The notes: generated by a model from the letters alone, not told the origin. Counted from the first letter of the stretch, positions 34,626 through 45,420 are shown. The stretch is DNA of 64,000 nucleotides from Mixta mediterraneensis (GCF_014946725.1 NZ_JACFXY010000008.1:146584-210583); one strand, 5' to 3'. Numbers and translations are program-made.

Positions 34626-35528
34626 TTAAACGGAAAGACGCGGCGCATCACCGGGCCAGTATTCGCGACAGCAGGCAATCCATGCTTGCGCGCTTCGCGA
34701 CAGATAATGGCCTTCGCGCCAAATAAGTCCCAAATTCCACGTCAATTCTGATTCCAGCGGCAGCCATAACAAGGACTGTTTATCCAGCCGTTGGCAAATT
34801 GGCTCCGGCAAAACGGCTAAACCCATTTCCGCCTGGACCATCGCCGCCAGAAAATCCCATTGTCCGCTGCGTACCGCGATGTCTGGCGTTATGCCAAGCC
34901 GCTGGAACGCTTGCATTAACTGGCGATTCAGTGAGAACTCTTCATTGAAAATCAGCAGCGGGTGTTCAGCCAGTTCAGGCAAAGCGATATGGCTGCGACT
35001 CAGCCATTCAGCGTGGCGTGGCAACAATACGCACAGCGGATGACCCATCAGTGGCAGCGTGTTGAGCGGCAATTCGGCATCGACCGGTAGCGCGGTGAGC
35101 GCAATATCCAGGCTGCCGGCTAGCACCGCCTGCTGCACAGTTAAACCGCCGAACTCCGAGATTTTTAGCTGCACGCCAGGATACCGCCGACGAAACGCTG
35201 AGATCGAACCGGCTATCTGCATCCCCACCATTGGCGGAATGCCGAGCCGTAGTTCGCCGGTTTTAAGCTGGTTGATGTCGCCAATTTCCGCTTCCAGCTG
35301 ATGAAATTCTTGCAAAATCATTAAGCCACGCTGATAAACCGCCTGACCGCTATCGGTAAGATGCAGACGCCGTCCATCGCGTAAAATCAAGGTACAACCC
35401 AGCTCTTCCTCCAGCTGGCGCAGCATTTTGCTGATCGTTGGCTGCGTGACAAACAGCTTCTGCGCCGCGCGGGTAAAACTTTGCTGGCGAACAACTTCGG
35501 TGAAGTAACGCAGGGTGCGGACGTCCAT
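34626..35528 (-). CDS. LysR-family regulator of the adjacent lrgAB/cidAB-like operon
   Basis: A 300-residue LysR-type regulator: N-terminal winged helix (MDVRTLRYFTEVVRQQSFTR, LFVTQPTISKMLRQLEEELG) and a periplasmic-binding-protein-like effector domain. It is transcribed divergently from a CidA/LrgA-type and an LrgB-type gene, 101 bp apart, which is the arrangement of CidR. CidR-type proteins respond to acetate or pyruvate metabolism. This function is by analogy. The acetate genes acs-actP lie close by. Confidence 0.88.
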   Translation of the reverse strand: MDVRTLRYFTEVVRQQSFTRAAQKLFVTQPTISKMLRQLEEELGCTLILRDGRRLHLTDSGQAVYQRGLMILQEFHQLEAEIGDINQLKTGELRLGIPPMVGMQIAGSISAFRRRYPGVQLKISEFGGLTVQQAVLAGSLDIALTALPVDAELPLNTLPLMGHPLCVLLPRHAEWLSRSHIALPELAEHPLLIFNEEFSLNRQLMQAFQRLGITPDIAVRSGQWDFLAAMVQAEMGLAVLPEPICQRLDKQSLLWLPLESELTWNLGLIWREGHYLSRSAQAWIACCREYWPGDAPRLSV

Positions 35529-35629
35529 AAACTATTCCTTTTTGGCATGATTTTAATAATATTAATTCATTTTTTTCACCCTTTGTTCGCGATTTATACT
35601 GAGCACTAAAATTTACGGGGAGAAAAAAT

Positions 35630-36055
35630 ATGGCGTCAGCGCTCAGTCCGCGAAGAGCGGACATGCTGCAGCGACTCGGAGTACCGTTACAGCTGGTGCT
35701 GTACATCGGAGTATTTATGGGTTGCGATCGCCTGGTAAGCTGGCTGCATTTGCCGCTGCCTGCCAATATCATCGGCATGTTATTAATGCTGCTGCTAATC
35801 ATAACGCGCATATTGCCGCTGAGCTGGGTCAAAGCCGGTTCGAACTGGCTGCTGGCGGAAATGCTTCTGTTCTTTATTCCGGCGGTGGTGGCGGTAGTTA
35901 ATTATGGCGATCTGCTGCGCGTTGAAGGCTGGCGTATCTGTCTGGTGATCGCCATCAGTACGCTACTGGTACTGGCTTCCACCGCATGGGTCGTTGACCG
36001 GATCTATCGCTATGAAGTGGCGCGCGAAGCGCGTAAGCAGGGCGATCATGCGTGA
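35630..36055 (+). CDS. CidA/LrgA-family holin-like protein
   Basis: A 141-residue membrane protein with four hydrophobic helices of the CidA/LrgA family (LYIGVFMGCDRLVSWLHLPLPANIIGMLLMLLLI, EMLLFFIPAVVAVVNYGD). Such proteins act like holins, affecting murein hydrolase activity or transporting small acids. GGGGAG lies 7 bp before ATG. It overlaps the next gene by 8 bp, so the two are co-translated. The first 12 residues are charged and cytoplasmic. Confidence 0.9.
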   Translation: MASALSPRRADMLQRLGVPLQLVLYIGVFMGCDRLVSWLHLPLPANIIGMLLMLLLIITRILPLSWVKAGSNWLLAEMLLFFIPAVVAVVNYGDLLRVEGWRICLVIAISTLLVLASTAWVVDRIYRYEVAREARKQGDHA

Positions 36056-36746
36056 CTTCACTCTTAGCCTGCTGTGTGTCGCGATTACGCTGCTGATCTA
36101 CTATCTCAATAAACGACTTTATCGCCGCTGGCGCACGCTGCTGTTAATGCCGCTGGTCATGACGCCGCTGGTACTGGTGGCGCTGCTGCTGGTAACGCAT
36201 ATCAGTTGGCAGGATTACATTGCCGAAAATCACTGGCTGTTGTGGCTGCTGGGGCCCGCTACGCTGGCTTTTGCCGTGCCGGTGTATGAAAACATCGCGA
36301 TTATTAAGCGTCACTGGCTGTCGCTGAGCGCAGGCGTATTGACCGCAACCGTGGTCGCCGTGTGCAGTTCGGTATGGCTGGCACGTTTGCTGACGCTACC
36401 GGAATCTATCCAGCGTAGCCTGGCCGTTCGCTCCATCACCACGCCGTTTGCCTTAGCGGCGGCCAAACCGATTGGCGGCCAGCCGGATTTAGTGGCGTTG
36501 TTTGTGGTCATCACCGGTGTGTTTGGCATGGCGGTAGGGGATATCCTGTTCTTGCGGATAGCGGTCAAACAGGGCGTAGCGAAAGGCGCGGGTTTCGGTG
36601 CGGCATCGCATGGGGCTGGCACAGCCAGGGCTTATCAATTAGGCCAGCAGGAAGGCGTCGTATCAAGCCTGGTCATGATGCTTTCCGGCGTGGTTACCGT
36701 GGTGCTGGCTCCGCTGATCGCTCATCTGCTCTGGACGGTACAGTAG
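36048..36746 (+). CDS. LrgB/CidB-family membrane protein
   Basis: A 232-residue LrgB-type protein with seven or so hydrophobic helices and the family hallmarks RSITTPFALAAAKPIGGQPDLVALFVVITGVFGM and GAASHGAGTARAYQLGQQEG. It works with the preceding CidA/LrgA-like protein and is similar to the plastid glycolate/glycerate carrier PLGG1 family, so transport of small organic acids is possible. The start is the ATG at 36048. The earlier in-frame ATG at 35994 lies deep in the upstream gene. Confidence 0.9.
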   Translation: MRDFTLSLLCVAITLLIYYLNKRLYRRWRTLLLMPLVMTPLVLVALLLVTHISWQDYIAENHWLLWLLGPATLAFAVPVYENIAIIKRHWLSLSAGVLTATVVAVCSSVWLARLLTLPESIQRSLAVRSITTPFALAAAKPIGGQPDLVALFVVITGVFGMAVGDILFLRIAVKQGVAKGAGFGAASHGAGTARAYQLGQQEGVVSSLVMMLSGVVTVVLAPLIAHLLWTVQ

Positions 36747-36963
36747 ATTCCCGTCCTCTCTGCGATTGAGCGGCTTTTGTTTAAATAAGATAAAAACAGG
36801 GCAAAAAGCGCGCATAACGATTCACAGCGGCTGTTCCGGCCCCGTTGGCGCAGCTTTCTGCCATGACATGTCTGTTTACGTAAAGCTTTCCAAATTTAGT
36901 TGTCTCCACTTTTCAGGCTGTTACCCTTGCCGCCGAAATTATTGTCCTTCACGGAGTGGAATC

Positions 36964-37509
36964 ATGTTAAAGCAACTTGTTACTGGAAGCGCACTGGGCC
37001 TCGTTTTGTTGAGCGGTGCTGCACAGGCAATCGAAGGAAGTGTTGATGTCGGTGAGCACAATACTAATCTGAATCTGGGACTCGGCACGACCTCGCCGGG
37101 GCTGTTTCTAAAAGGCAACTGGCTGCGCAGCGATCACGACGGCAGCACTTACGGTGTAGGTTTGGGCTACAACGTAGATGTGGGTCCGTTACGTTTAGCG
37201 CCGACCGCAAAAACGATCTTTACCCATCCAGAAGATGGAAAAGATGGCTTTGCGCTAGCGCTGGGAGCGGGTGCGGCTTATAGCTTTAACAGTATGTGGG
37301 GATTGTACGGCGAATATTACTATGCGCCTGAAGGGCTTACCGATCATCTCGACAGCTATCGGGAAGCTGCGGGAGGCCTGAGCTTTACACCAATTTCTAT
37401 GCTGAATCTGCATGTTGGGTATCAGTACATTGAGCTGGACAACAAAGGTGGGCGCAAGGATAACGTGCTGGTAGATGGTCCCTACGTGGGCGCGTCACTG
37501 TGTTTCTAA
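36964..37509 (+). CDS. YfaZ-family outer membrane protein
   Basis: A 181-residue exported protein with a clear signal peptide (MLKQLVTGSALGLVLLSGAAQA, cleavage after AQA) and alternating hydrophobic strands ending in YVGASLCF, which fits a small beta-barrel. It resembles YfaZ, an outer membrane protein of unknown role. ACGGAG lies 8 bp before the ATG at 36964. The open frame upstream to 36766 has no ribosome-binding site and no signal sequence. A strong bidirectional terminator follows. Confidence 0.8.
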   Translation: MLKQLVTGSALGLVLLSGAAQAIEGSVDVGEHNTNLNLGLGTTSPGLFLKGNWLRSDHDGSTYGVGLGYNVDVGPLRLAPTAKTIFTHPEDGKDGFALALGAGAAYSFNSMWGLYGEYYYAPEGLTDHLDSYREAAGGLSFTPISMLNLHVGYQYIELDNKGGRKDNVLVDGPYVGASLCF

Positions 37510-37525
37510 TCCGACAGAAAAAGAG

Positions 37526-37560
37526 AAGGGCGGCTTACCGTGGGTAGCCGCCCTTTTTTT
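37526..37560. terminator. bidirectional terminator between yfaZ-like gene and actP
   Basis: A 10-bp stem (AAGGGCGGCT/AGCCGCCCTT) is followed by a run of T on the plus strand, between convergent genes. Confidence 0.85.
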
Positions 37561-39211
37561 AATGCGCCTTGCCTTGCTCGATTCCTGCACCGGTTTGTGA
37601 ACGGATAAACTGCGCGCGGAAGCGTCCGCGCTCCTCCGCGCCCTGTACCGAATTATCGGTGAGGGAGAATAACCAGGTGCCGGCAAAGGCAATCAGCATT
37701 GAGAACAGCGCCGGATATTCATACGGGTAAATCGGCTCTGCGTGTCCTAAAACCTGGACCCAAACTGTTGGACCAAGAATCATCAGTACCACCGCCGTGA
37801 TCAGACCCAGCCAGCCGCCAACCATGGCGCCACGCGTAGTCAGTTTTGACCAGTACATCGACAGCAGGATAATCGGGAAGTTACAACTGGCGGCAATCGA
37901 GAACGCCAGGCCGACCATGAAAGCGATATTCTGTTTTTCAAACAGAATCCCCAGACCAATTGCCACCACGCCAAGCACCAGCACGGTGATTTTTGATACT
38001 CGCAGCTCATCACGTTCGCTTGCCTGGCCTTTACGGTAAACGCTGGCGTAAAGATCGTGAGAAACCGCTGAGGCTCCGGCCAGCGTCAGACCGGCAACCA
38101 CCGCCAGTATGGTGGCGAAGGCCACGGCAGAGATAAAACCGAGGAAAGTACTGCCGCCAACGGCATTCGCCAGATGTACCGCCGCCATATTGGTGCCGCC
38201 AATTAACGCACCGCTTGCGTCTTTAAAGGCTGGATTGGCGCCCACCAGCAGAATTGCGCCGAAGCCGATAATAAAAGTCAGGAAATAGAAGTAGCCCATA
38301 AAGCCGGTAGCCCAGAACACGCTTTTACGCGCTTCTTTGGCGTCCGCGACGGTGAAGAAGCGCATCAGAATATGCGGCACCCCCGCCGTACCAAACATCA
38401 GGCCAAGACCGAGTGACAGCGCCGATATGGGATCTTTCACCAGTCCGCCGGGTTGCATAATGGCTATTCCTTTAGGGTGCACTGCCATCGCTTCGGTAAA
38501 CAGCGTATTGAAGCTGAAACCCGTGGCTTTCATCACCATTACGGCCATAAAGGTTGCGCCAAACAGCAACAAGACCGCTTTGATGATCTGCACCCAGGTC
38601 GTAGCGAGCATGCCGCCGAACAGCACATACATCACCATCAAAATCCCGACCAGCACTACCGCAATATGATAATCCAGACCAAACAGCAGCTGGATCAATT
38701 TGCCCGCCCCGACCATCTGCGCAATCAAATACAGCGCCACGACGACCAGCGAACCGCAGGCCGATAAGGTACGAATCGGTTTCTGTTGCAGACGATAGGA
38801 CGCCACATCGGCGAAGGTATAGCGGCCAAGATTACGCAAGCGCTCTGCAATTAAAAACAGGATCATTGGCCAGCCGACCAGGAAGCCGAGTGAGTAGATC
38901 AGTCCGTCGTAGCCCGAGGTATAAACCAGCGCGGAAATACCGAGAAATGAGGCCGCTGACATAAAGTCACCGGCCATCGCCAGACCATTTTGTAAGCCGG
39001 TAATATTACCGCCAGCGGTGTAATAGTCGCTGCGTGAACGGGTACGTTTCGACGCCCAATAGGTGATGCCGAGTGTGAAAGCGACGAACACCACAAACAT
39101 AATAATCGCCTGGTAGTTAGTCGCCTGCTTTTGTACTTCGCCAGTCAGCGCATCAGCCATGGCAGCGCTGGGCAGCAGCGCTGCCAGTATCCATAACGTG
39201 AGATGCATCAT
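37559..39211 (-). CDS. actP: cation/acetate symporter
   Basis: A 550-residue sodium:solute symporter family protein that imports acetate and glycolate. It has an N-terminal signal-like helix ([19 protein letters not shown]) and 13 further membrane segments. Typical residues include [45 protein letters not shown] and [23 protein letters not shown]. The start overlaps the stop of yjcH by four bases. This is the last gene of the acs-yjcH-actP operon, as in E. coli. Confidence 0.96.
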   Translation of the reverse strand: MMHLTLWILAALLPSAAMADALTGEVQKQATNYQAIIMFVVFVAFTLGITYWASKRTRSRSDYYTAGGNITGLQNGLAMAGDFMSAASFLGISALVYTSGYDGLIYSLGFLVGWPMILFLIAERLRNLGRYTFADVASYRLQQKPIRTLSACGSLVVVALYLIAQMVGAGKLIQLLFGLDYHIAVVLVGILMVMYVLFGGMLATTWVQIIKAVLLLFGATFMAVMVMKATGFSFNTLFTEAMAVHPKGIAIMQPGGLVKDPISALSLGLGLMFGTAGVPHILMRFFTVADAKEARKSVFWATGFMGYFYFLTFIIGFGAILLVGANPAFKDASGALIGGTNMAAVHLANAVGGSTFLGFISAVAFATILAVVAGLTLAGASAVSHDLYASVYRKGQASERDELRVSKITVLVLGVVAIGLGILFEKQNIAFMVGLAFSIAASCNFPIILLSMYWSKLTTRGAMVGGWLGLITAVVLMILGPTVWVQVLGHAEPIYPYEYPALFSMLIAFAGTWLFSLTDNSVQGAEERGRFRAQFIRSQTGAGIEQGKAH

Positions 39212-39537
39212 GATTTCACCTCGCGAAGGATCTGCTTCGTCAGGCGATCAAACTCGCCGTTGGCGCGCCAGACGTAAATGCCGGTCAGCACAAACGAAAC
39301 CACAATCAGGCCAATGCCGATGGGAATTCCGCGCGTCACGTTAGTGCCGGGATGAAGGGGAGTACCGAGCCAGGCGGGGGCGAAGGCAATCAGCAAAATA
39401 AAGCCGACATACAGCACCAGCATGATCAGTGACAGCAGCGTGGCGAAAGCCTGACGCTTATGAACCAGTTCATGAAAACGGGGGTTACGTTCGATCTGTT
39501 GGTAGATTGCATCCTGACTTGAAAGGGCGTCGTTCAT
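39208..39537 (-). CDS. yjcH: DUF485 membrane protein YjcH
   Basis: A 109-residue DUF485 protein with two membrane helices ([21 protein letters not shown] and [20 protein letters not shown]) and the family motif YxxIxxxPxFxxLVxxR ([17 protein letters not shown]). It is always found with ActP and is thought to support the permease. The start is the ATG at 39537 with GGAG 8 bp upstream. The frame to 39579 adds residues absent from the family. Confidence 0.93.
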   Translation of the reverse strand: MNDALSSQDAIYQQIERNPRFHELVHKRQAFATLLSLIMLVLYVGFILLIAFAPAWLGTPLHPGTNVTRGIPIGIGLIVVSFVLTGIYVWRANGEFDRLTKQILREVKS

Positions 39538-39675
39538 CACAGTTTCTCCAGAGGATTTGCAGGCGTGAACCTCACGCAAGCGCGCGGTCAGGCCAAAATA
39601 TTTTTATATGTGACTACAGAAACACACTACGTAGAGATTGAATGGCGGGAAGCGTGAACCTTCCCGCCGGATAAC

Positions 39676-41631
39676 TTACGGCATTTTAATGGACTGTTTT
39701 TCCTCAAGTAATTTTTCAACTACGCCAGGATCGGCGAGCGTTGAGGTATCACCAAGATTGCTGGTATCGCCAGTAGCGATTTTGCGCAGAATACGGCGCA
39801 TGATTTTGCCGGAGCGGGTTTTCGGCAGTGAATCGGTCCAGTGCAATACATCCGGCGTGGCGATCGGGCCAATCTCTTTTCGCACCCAATTGCGCACCTC
39901 GGTATACAACTCAGGGGAAGGTTCCTCGCCGTGATTCAGCGTGATGTAAGCATAAATCGCCTGGCCTTTGATGCTGTGCGGAATGCCCACCACCGCAGCT
40001 TCGGCAACTTTAGGGTGTGAAACCAGCGCCGATTCAATTTCCGCTGTACCCAGACGATGACCGGAGACGTTGAGCACATCATCTACACGCCCGGTGATCC
40101 AGTAATAGCCATCTTCATCGCGCCGCGCGCCATCGCCGCTGAAATAGGCGTTTTTAAAGGTGGAAAAATAGGTTTGTTCAAAGCGTTCATGATCGCCAAA
40201 CAGCGTACGGGCCTGGCCCGGCCAGGAGTCGGTGATCACCAGATTCCCTTCACACGCACCTTGTTGTGGGTTGCCTTCGTTATCCACCAGCGCGGGTTGC
40301 ACGCCAAAGAAGGGTTTGGTCGCTGAACCGGCTTTGAGTTCGGTTGCGCCTGGCAGCGGTGTGATCATGAAGCCCCCGGTTTCGGTTTGCCACCAGGTAT
40401 CAACAATCGGACAGCGGCTGTTGCCGATCTTCTTGTAATACCACTCCCAGGCTTCAGGATTAATAGGTTCACCTACCGATCCCATAATACGCAGACTACT
40501 GCGGTCAGTGCCTTCAATGGCAGTATCGCCTTCGGCCATCAACGCACGGATCGCCGTTGGCGCGGTATACAGCAGCGTAACTTTATGTTTATCAACGACT
40601 TCAGCCATGCGCCGTGGCGTTGGCCAGTTTGGCACGCCTTCGAACATTAACGTGGTCGCGCCACAGGCCAGCGGACCGTACAAAAGGTAGCTGTGACCGG
40701 TGACCCAGCCAACGTCGGCAGTACACCAATAGACGTCGTCTGGATGGTAATCAAACACATACTTAAAGGTCGTGGCGGCATACACCAGGTAACCGCCAGT
40801 GGTGTGCAGCACGCCTTTCGGCTTGCCGGTCGAGCCAGAGGTATAGAGGATGAAAAGCGGGTCTTCTGCTTGCATCTCGGCAGGGGAGTGAGTGTGGCTG
40901 GCATCTTTCATCAGGTCATGCCACCATAAATCGCGGCCTTCTTGCCAGCCAATGTCTTTGCCGGTGCGCTGAAGCACCACCACATTTGTGATGCTGGTGA
41001 CATGGCTATTTTTTAGCGCATCATCAACATTCTTCTTCAGCGCAATACTGCGTCCCGCACGGATGCCTTCATCGGCGGTAATCATCAGTTTGGCGTTGGA
41101 ATCAATGACGCGACCGGCTACTGCTTCAGGCGAGAAACCGCCAAAAATCACGGAATGCACCGCGCCAATACGCGCGCAGGCCAGCATCGCCACTGCCGCT
41201 TCTGGCACCATCGGCATGTAGATCGCCACGACGTCGCCTTTCCTGACACCAAGCTGTTCCAGCACATTGGCAAAGCGGCAAACATCAGCGTGAAGCTGAC
41301 GAAAGGTAATGGTTTTGCTCTCGCTGGCGTCATCACCTTCCCAGATAATGGCAGGATGATCGCCGCGCGTCTGTAAATGTCGGTCAAGGCAGTTTGCCGC
41401 CAGGTTGAGCGTGCCATCTTCGTACCAGCGAATAGAAATGTTACCCGGCGCAAAAGAGGTGTTTTTAACTTTGCTGTAAGGCTTCATCCAGTCAAGGATT
41501 TTTCCTTGTTCTCCCCAAAAGGCATCCGGATCGTCAACCGATTGCTGATACATCGTCTGATACTGCCCGGCAGTGATCAACGCGTTTGCTGCGATATTCT
41601 CTGGAACAGGATGTTTATATATTTGGCTCAT
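39676..41631 (-). CDS. acs: acetyl-CoA synthetase
   Basis: A 651-residue AMP-forming enzyme that activates acetate to acetyl-CoA via acetyl-AMP. It shows the AMP-binding motif [30 protein letters not shown], the [10 protein letters not shown] motif and the C-terminal lysine in [14 protein letters not shown], which is acetylated to switch off the enzyme in relatives. AAGGAGATCCGCC precedes ATG. IS1 is inserted about 130 bp upstream of the start and may separate the promoter from farther CRP-type sites. Confidence 0.97.
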   Translation of the reverse strand: MSQIYKHPVPENIAANALITAGQYQTMYQQSVDDPDAFWGEQGKILDWMKPYSKVKNTSFAPGNISIRWYEDGTLNLAANCLDRHLQTRGDHPAIIWEGDDASESKTITFRQLHADVCRFANVLEQLGVRKGDVVAIYMPMVPEAAVAMLACARIGAVHSVIFGGFSPEAVAGRVIDSNAKLMITADEGIRAGRSIALKKNVDDALKNSHVTSITNVVVLQRTGKDIGWQEGRDLWWHDLMKDASHTHSPAEMQAEDPLFILYTSGSTGKPKGVLHTTGGYLVYAATTFKYVFDYHPDDVYWCTADVGWVTGHSYLLYGPLACGATTLMFEGVPNWPTPRRMAEVVDKHKVTLLYTAPTAIRALMAEGDTAIEGTDRSSLRIMGSVGEPINPEAWEWYYKKIGNSRCPIVDTWWQTETGGFMITPLPGATELKAGSATKPFFGVQPALVDNEGNPQQGACEGNLVITDSWPGQARTLFGDHERFEQTYFSTFKNAYFSGDGARRDEDGYYWITGRVDDVLNVSGHRLGTAEIESALVSHPKVAEAAVVGIPHSIKGQAIYAYITLNHGEEPSPELYTEVRNWVRKEIGPIATPDVLHWTDSLPKTRSGKIMRRILRKIATGDTSNLGDTSTLADPGVVEKLLEEKQSIKMP

Positions 41632-41773
41632 GGCGGATCTCCTTGAAGAGGTTAATCATATGTCAATCAAAGGTTAATTGAAGCCTGCCCCAAAGCTTTG
41701 TTTCTTTTTTGCGCCATAGATCACGCACTAAACTTCAGGTGATATTGAGTGAATTTACGGTAATGACTCCAAC

Positions 41774-42277
41774 TTACTGATAGTGTTTTATGTTCAGATA
41801 ATGTCCGATGACCTTGTCATGCAGCTCCACCGATTTTGAGAACGACAGTGACTTCCGTCCCAGCCTTGCCAGATGTTGTCTCAGATTCAGGTTATGTCGC
41901 TCAATGCGCTGAGTGTAACGCTTGCTGATAACGTGCAGCTTTCCCTTCAGGCGTGATTCATACAGCGGCCAGCCATCCGTCATCCATACCACGACCTCAA
42001 AGGCCGACAGCAGGCTCAGAAGACGCTCCAGTGTGGCCAGAGTGCGTTCACCGAAGACGTGTGCCACAACCGTCCTCCGTATCCTGTCATACGCGTAAAA
42101 CAGCCAGCGCTGACGTGATTTAGCACCGACGTAGCCCCACTGTTCGTCCATTTCAGCGCAGACAATCACATCACTGCCCGGTTGTATGCGCGAGGTTACC
42201 GACTGCGGCCTGAGTTTTTTAAGTGACGTAAAACCGTGTTGAGGCCAATGCCCATAATGCGTGCACTGGCGCGACAT
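41774..42277 (-). CDS. insB: IS1 InsB, catalytic part of transposase
   Basis: The 167-residue InsB frame contains the DDE-type core of IS1 transposase ([52 protein letters not shown]). The active transposase is the InsAB' fusion made by -1 slippage at an A6C tract (42214-42220, minus strand), where the frames overlap. Confidence 0.93.
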   Translation of the reverse strand: MSRQCTHYGHWPQHGFTSLKKLRPQSVTSRIQPGSDVIVCAEMDEQWGYVGAKSRQRWLFYAYDRIRRTVVAHVFGERTLATLERLLSLLSAFEVVVWMTDGWPLYESRLKGKLHVISKRYTQRIERHNLNLRQHLARLGRKSLSFSKSVELHDKVIGHYLNIKHYQ

Positions 42278-42471
42278 CCGACGCCATTCATGGCCATATC
42301 AATGATTGTCTGGTGCGTACCGGGCTGAGAGGCGGTGTAAGTGAACTGTAGTTGCCATGTTTTACGGCAATGAGAGCAGAGATAGCGCTGATGTCCGGCA
42401 GTGCTTTTGCCGTTACGCACCACGCCTTCAGTAGCGGAGCAGGAAGGACATCTGATGGAAATGGAAGCCAC
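42196..42471 (-). CDS. insA: IS1 InsA, DNA-binding regulator
   Basis: The 91-residue protein has a zinc-finger-like Cys pattern (CPSCSA...CSHCRK) followed by a helix-turn-helix ([28 protein letters not shown]). It binds the IS1 ends and represses transposition unless frameshifting fuses it to InsB. Confidence 0.93.
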   Translation of the reverse strand: MASISIRCPSCSATEGVVRNGKSTAGHQRYLCSHCRKTWQLQFTYTASQPGTHQTIIDMAMNGVGCRASARIMGIGLNTVLRHLKNSGRSR

Positions 42472-42526
42472 GCAAGCACCTCAAAATCACCATCATACAC
42501 TAAATCAGTAAGTTGGGAGCATTACC

Positions 42527-42991
42527 GAATTTACCGAACGAAACAGGCTTAACCCCTTGCATAAAATAGAGAATTAAGTTGCAACATTTTGTGTCTTACC
42601 TGTTTAAAAATTCAGCAAACGAACCAGGGGTATTTTTAGCCATTCCTGCATAGCTATGCGTAAACTTATCGTACTAATACTTTTCATAACAGCAGGTTAG
42701 GTTTTAAGTACTGAGTCAGCATATTATTCTGGGATTCTGGTGAAGATTTAAACGAAGTCACCAAGGGTTGCATTTACCTTAGTGAAAGTGGTACTTATCT
42801 CGCCCCTGTTGTTCAGGTATCAACTCAGACCGCGTCTGAAAATGGGTATGGGAATCATCGCATTTCCGTGCGAGGCGCTGTCTACAAACACCCTCTAATT
42901 TACCGGGCTTTTTGCTCACTTCCCTGTGTGTATTGTCTTCTGCACCTTCGCAGTAGAGAGAAACGGGTTTTGACTGAGGAAATTACGCGTT
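42527..42991. other. 465-bp interval between IS1 and gltP, with an open frame lacking a start
   Basis: No gene with a start codon is supported. In one plus-strand frame 42715-43005 is free of stops for 96 codons and encodes a protein-like sequence (SGEDLNEVTKGCIYLSESG and onwards), but has no early ATG and runs into the gltP start region. It may be a gene remnant. The rest should hold the gltP promoter. Confidence 0.4.
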
Positions 42992-44293
42992 ATGAAAGGT
43001 TTTAAAATTAGCCTGGCCTGGCAGATCCTGATTGCACTTGTGCTGGGTATCGTAGTCGGCACTGTGTTGCATAATCAGCCAGACGATCGTGAATGGTTAA
43101 TCACTAATATTCTCAGCCCGGCAGGCGATATTTTTATTCATCTGATCAAGATGATTGTGGTGCCGATTGTGGTTTCATCGCTGGTAGTGGGAATTGCTGG
43201 TGTCGGCGATGCGAAAAAGCTGGGACGCATTGGCGTCAAAACCATCATCTATTTTGAAGTCATTACCACCCTTGCCATTGTGGTGGGCATTACGCTGGCC
43301 AATGTATTCCAGCCCGGCAGTGGCATTGATATGTCAACACTGGTGACGGTAGATATTTCTAAATACGAAGCCACGACCGAAGCGGTGCAACATGGACCAC
43401 ACAGTTTGGTTGCCACCATTCTGTCGCTGATCCCGCAGAACATCTTTGCCTCGTTGGTGAAAGGCGACATGCTACCTATCATCTTCTTCTCGGTGTTATT
43501 CGGCATGGGCCTGTCGGCGCTACCGTCAGAACAACGTGATCCGCTGGTCAATGTGTTCCGTGGCATCTCTGAAACCATGTTCAAAGTGACACACATGATC
43601 ATGCGTTATGCGCCGGTGGGCGTGTTCGCCTTGATTGCTGTCACCATTGCTAACTTCGGTTTTGCTTCATTGTGGCCGCTGGCGAAGCTGGTATTGCTGG
43701 TGTACGCGGCGATCCTGTTCTTTGCTTTTGTAGTGCTGGGTGCGGTGGCGCGCTTCTGTAAGCTGCGTATTACCACGCTGATGCGTATTCTGAAGGATGA
43801 GCTGATCCTTGCTTACTCGACCTCAAGCTCTGAAACCGTATTGCCGCGCATCATGCAGAAGATGGAGGCCTACGGCGCGCCGAAAGCCATTACCAGCTTC
43901 GTGGTGCCGACGGGCTATTCGTTTAACCTGGATGGTTCAACGCTGTACCAGAGCATTGCCGCGATCTTTATCGCGCAGTTGTATGGCATTGATCTGTCGC
44001 TGTCTGACGAAATCATTCTGGTATTAACGTTGATGGTGACGTCGAAAGGCATTGCAGGCGTGCCTGGCGTGTCGTTTGTGGTGCTGCTGGCAACGCTGGG
44101 CAGTGTCGGTATTCCCCTGGAAGGACTGGCATTTATCGCTGGCGTCGACCGCATCATGGATATGGCGCGCACCGCACTGAACGTTATTGGTAATGCGCTG
44201 GCGGTGCTGGTTATTGCCCGCTGGGAAGACCAGTTCGATGCGAAACAGGCAGCAGAGTATGAACTAAAGCTGCGGACGCAGACCGCGAGTTAA
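42992..44293 (+). CDS. gltP: proton/glutamate-aspartate symporter
   Basis: A 433-residue DAACS-family symporter that imports glutamate and aspartate with protons. It shows the start LAWQILIALVLGIVVGTVLHNQ, the serine-rich loop AYSTSSSETVLPRIMQKME (re-entrant hairpin HP1) and the NLDGSTLYQSIAAIFIAQ motif in TM7, with GVPGVSFVVLLATL in HP2. The ATG at 42992 has GAGGAAATTACGCGTT upstream. In E. coli gltP follows the nrf genes after acs; here the nrf genes are absent. Confidence 0.95.
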   Translation: MKGFKISLAWQILIALVLGIVVGTVLHNQPDDREWLITNILSPAGDIFIHLIKMIVVPIVVSSLVVGIAGVGDAKKLGRIGVKTIIYFEVITTLAIVVGITLANVFQPGSGIDMSTLVTVDISKYEATTEAVQHGPHSLVATILSLIPQNIFASLVKGDMLPIIFFSVLFGMGLSALPSEQRDPLVNVFRGISETMFKVTHMIMRYAPVGVFALIAVTIANFGFASLWPLAKLVLLVYAAILFFAFVVLGAVARFCKLRITTLMRILKDELILAYSTSSSETVLPRIMQKMEAYGAPKAITSFVVPTGYSFNLDGSTLYQSIAAIFIAQLYGIDLSLSDEIILVLTLMVTSKGIAGVPGVSFVVLLATLGSVGIPLEGLAFIAGVDRIMDMARTALNVIGNALAVLVIARWEDQFDAKQAAEYELKLRTQTAS

Positions 44294-44315
44294 TTCCGGC
44301 TGAATGGTACAAATT

Positions 44316-44346
44316 TAAGGGCTCGACAGATGTTGAGCCCTTTTTC
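44316..44346 (+). terminator. rho-independent terminator of gltP
   Basis: A stem of AAGGGCTC/GAGCCCTT is followed by five T residues, 25 bp after the gltP stop. Confidence 0.8.
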
Positions 44347-44517
44347 TTTTGTCGTATTTTCCGGCAGGAAACAGCGGATTCGAAAGCGCTAAACCTTCAT
44401 CAACGCCTCTCTTTTAAGGCCCTCGCCGCATCAATAAAACAGGGATCTCACCTGATGAATTAACATGCTTTATGGTAAAAAACACAAAGAATAAATTATT
44501 CCTAAACGGAGCCTGTA

Positions 44518-45420
44518 ATGAAAATCGATCTCAGCCAGATGATCACCGAAGGTCGCAATCCCGCCAGCCAGAACATTGATGAACTCTCTACCGAAGCGAT
44601 GCTGCGCGTTATTAATGACGAAGACAAAAAGGTAGCGCTGGCCGTTGAAGCTATCGTGCCGCAAATTGCCGAAGTGGTTGAGGCGATTTGCGCGGCTTTT
44701 CAGGTCGGCGGACGGCTTATCTATTGTGGAGCCGGCACCTCAGGACGTTTAGGTATTCTGGATGCCAGCGAATGTCCGCCAACGTTTGGCACGCCACGCA
44801 CCCAGGTTGTGGGGTTAATTGCAGGGGGACATACGGCAATTTTACAGGCGGTTGAGAACGCTGAGGATAACCGTGAGCAGGGCGCTCAGGATTTAAAAGA
44901 CATCCATTTCAGCCATAAAGATATTCTGGTGGGCATCGCGGCCAGTGGGCGTACCCCTTATGTGCTTGGCGCACTAGAATATGCCAGTGCCTGCGGTGCC
45001 ACCACTGCCGCGCTCACCTGTAATCCCAATAGTACAATGGCACAAGCCGCCCGCATGGCATTAACCCCGCTGGTAGGGCCAGAAGTCCTCACCGGATCTT
45101 CACGCATGAAAGCCGGTACGGCGCAAAAGCTGGTGCTGAATATGCTCACTACCGGGGCCATGATCCGTAGTGGTAAAGTCTATGGCAACCTGATGGTTGA
45201 CGTCGAAGCCACTAACCAGAAGCTGCTACAGCGTCAGATCAATATCGTTATGCAGGCGACCGACTGCGATGAAGCTACCGCCAGTGCGGCGTTAACGTCA
45301 TGCTCTGGTCACTGTAAAACCGCCATTGTTATGGTGCTGGGTGGGCTGGAAGCGGATGAAGCGAAAGCCTTGCTCGCCAGGCATCAGGGCTTTATTCGTC
45401 AGGCGCTGCATAACGTGTGA
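44518..45420 (+). CDS. murQ: N-acetylmuramic acid 6-phosphate etherase
   Basis: MurQ cleaves the D-lactyl ether of N-acetylmuramate 6-phosphate to give GlcNAc 6-phosphate in cell-wall recycling. The 300-residue product has the SIS sugar-isomerase domain ([30 protein letters not shown]) and the [14 protein letters not shown] and [18 protein letters not shown] motifs that hold the active-site Glu. It lacks the usual neighbours murP and murR. AACGGAG lies 8 bp before the ATG. Confidence 0.95.
   Translation: MKIDLSQMITEGRNPASQNIDELSTEAMLRVINDEDKKVALAVEAIVPQIAEVVEAICAAFQVGGRLIYCGAGTSGRLGILDASECPPTFGTPRTQVVGLIAGGHTAILQAVENAEDNREQGAQDLKDIHFSHKDILVGIAASGRTPYVLGALEYASACGATTAALTCNPNSTMAQAARMALTPLVGPEVLTGSSRMKAGTAQKLVLNMLTTGAMIRSGKVYGNLMVDVEATNQKLLQRQINIVMQATDCDEATASAALTSCSGHCKTAIVMVLGGLEADEAKALLARHQGFIRQALHNV

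Larger units (their letters stand above)
41759..42526 (-). mobile_element. complete IS1 element
   Basis: The element is exactly 768 bp, the standard IS1 size, with ends GGTAATGACTCCAACTTACT and an imperfect complement ending in CATTACC. Both flanks show GAATTTAC (41751-41758 and 42527-42534), an 8-bp target duplication. It lies between acs and gltP. The duplication is undamaged, which indicates simple, probably recent insertion. Confidence 0.95.
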
